64,000 nucleotides of DNA. It comes from Pseudozobellia sp. WGM2 (GTDB lineage: Bacteria > Bacteroidota > Bacteroidia > Flavobacteriales > Flavobacteriaceae). Below the pieces are notes generated by a model that was given only the letters and a program-made list of their open reading frames with translations, made no database searches and had not been told where the DNA came from. Positions 63,686-64,000 of the stretch are shown piece after piece (the first letter of the stretch is position 1; each line of letters opens with the position of its first letter). Location: positions 248,001 to 312,000 of the forward strand of contig NZ_JADNYK010000004.1 in NCBI RefSeq assembly GCF_017810075.1, in the 5' to 3' direction. The position numbers were made by a program, and so were the translations under genes.

Positions 63686-64000
63686 TTACTTATTATTGGC
63701 AATTAACCCACCTTCTATAGCCGGCATTTTAAAATGTTCCAATTCTGGAGTTTCTCTTTGCTCTTTAAAAATTTCAATTGCCCTATCAATAATTTCAGGA
63801 TGTTGCTCAGCAACATTGTTCTGTTCTGTTGGGTCTTTTTTCAAATCGTACAATTCTAGTGTTGCCGGTTTGTTATTGGTTAGGTTTTGCCGAACCACTT
63901 TCCAATCACCTATACGAATCGCTATTTGACCTCCATAACTGGGAAACTCCCAATACATAAAATCATGTTCAACCTGCTCTCCCTCAGATATCATAGTGGG
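63686..64000 (-). CDS. sulfatase, C-terminal end (cut by window edge)
   Basis: The frame stays open to the right edge; only about the last 105 residues are seen. They match the C-terminal part of S1 family sulfatases: AIRIGDWKVVRQNL, LELYDLKKDPTEQNNVAEQH and PEIIDRAIEIFKEQ. The active-site Cys/Ser with the formylglycine is outside the window. It precedes the FGE gene by 30 bases in one apparent operon with galK. Confidence 0.88.
   Translation of the reverse strand, partial: PTMISEGEQVEHDFMYWEFPSYGGQIAIRIGDWKVVRQNLTNNKPATLELYDLKKDPTEQNNVAEQHPEIIDRAIEIFKEQRETPELEHFKMPAIEGGLIANNK

Noticed and set aside
1-64000. CRISPR array, tRNA, rRNA, insertion sequence, prophage or anti-phage island
   Set aside because: No regularly spaced repeats, tRNA-like cloverleaf, transposase, integrase or known defence gene was seen.

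Overview
The window looks like a chromosomal stretch of a marine member of the Flavobacteriaceae (Bacteroidota). The support is internal: two SusC/SusD pairs, 2TM-domain proteins, GIN-domain and PspC proteins, a LETM1-related protein, many Bacteroidota-type lipoproteins, AT-rich DNA, and promoters of the TTTG / TAnnTTTG type instead of E. coli-type ones. A formylglycine-generating enzyme, a sulfatase fragment and a galactokinase at the right end suggest use of sulfated galactans, as in algae-associated genera such as Zobellia or Maribacter; the genus is inference. I saw no rRNA, tRNA, insertion sequence, prophage or CRISPR array.

Layout. 1-1345: a DUF4331 protein split over two genes. 1645-2832: LETM1-related protein. 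2913-6207: a LytS/LytTR-type two-component system with three small 2TM-domain proteins between kinase and regulator; the kinase itself ends in a 2TM domain. 6480-13625: DUF1028 protein, then a three-gene block (Gfo/Idh/MocA-like protein, TIM-barrel isomerase, giant ThuA/dehydrogenase/azurin-like lipoprotein) divergent from an AraC regulator. 13694-22991: mostly housekeeping genes (FAD oxidoreductase, RhlE-like helicase, AI-2E transporter, EEP phosphatase, M23 peptidase, hydrolase, PaiB, TfoX, alcohol dehydrogenase). 23152-29473: a form II molybdenum hydroxylase operon with CoxG, VWA and MoxR maturation factors. 29636-33898: DUF2141, Dps divergent from OxyR, a small conserved protein, PBP4 and NUDIX. 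34017-39617: amidohydrolase, GMC oxidoreductase with its subunit 3, a lone receiver protein and an AIM24-type protein. 40327-46094: SusC/SusD/DUF3823 without enzymes. 46326-50856: a 46-residue ORF not previously delimited here, DUF4442, then DUF4870, PadR, PspC and GIN genes. 50981-57697: dipeptide epimerase and a KBL-like PLP enzyme convergent with a second SusC/SusD pair. 57967-64000: small secreted protein, thioredoxin reductase, tandem LytTR regulators, then galactokinase, lipoprotein FGE and sulfatase.

How it works together. Many products sit at the envelope: TonB-linked importers and their lipoproteins, periplasmic oxidases and hydrolases, and membrane stress proteins. The least explained parts are the 2TM/LytTR locus, the azurin-tipped dehydrogenase with its neighbour that lacks the usual EKP lysine, the split DUF4331 pair, the form II Mo hydroxylase of unknown substrate, and a 47-base leader shared by the AIM24 gene and the 46-residue ORF.
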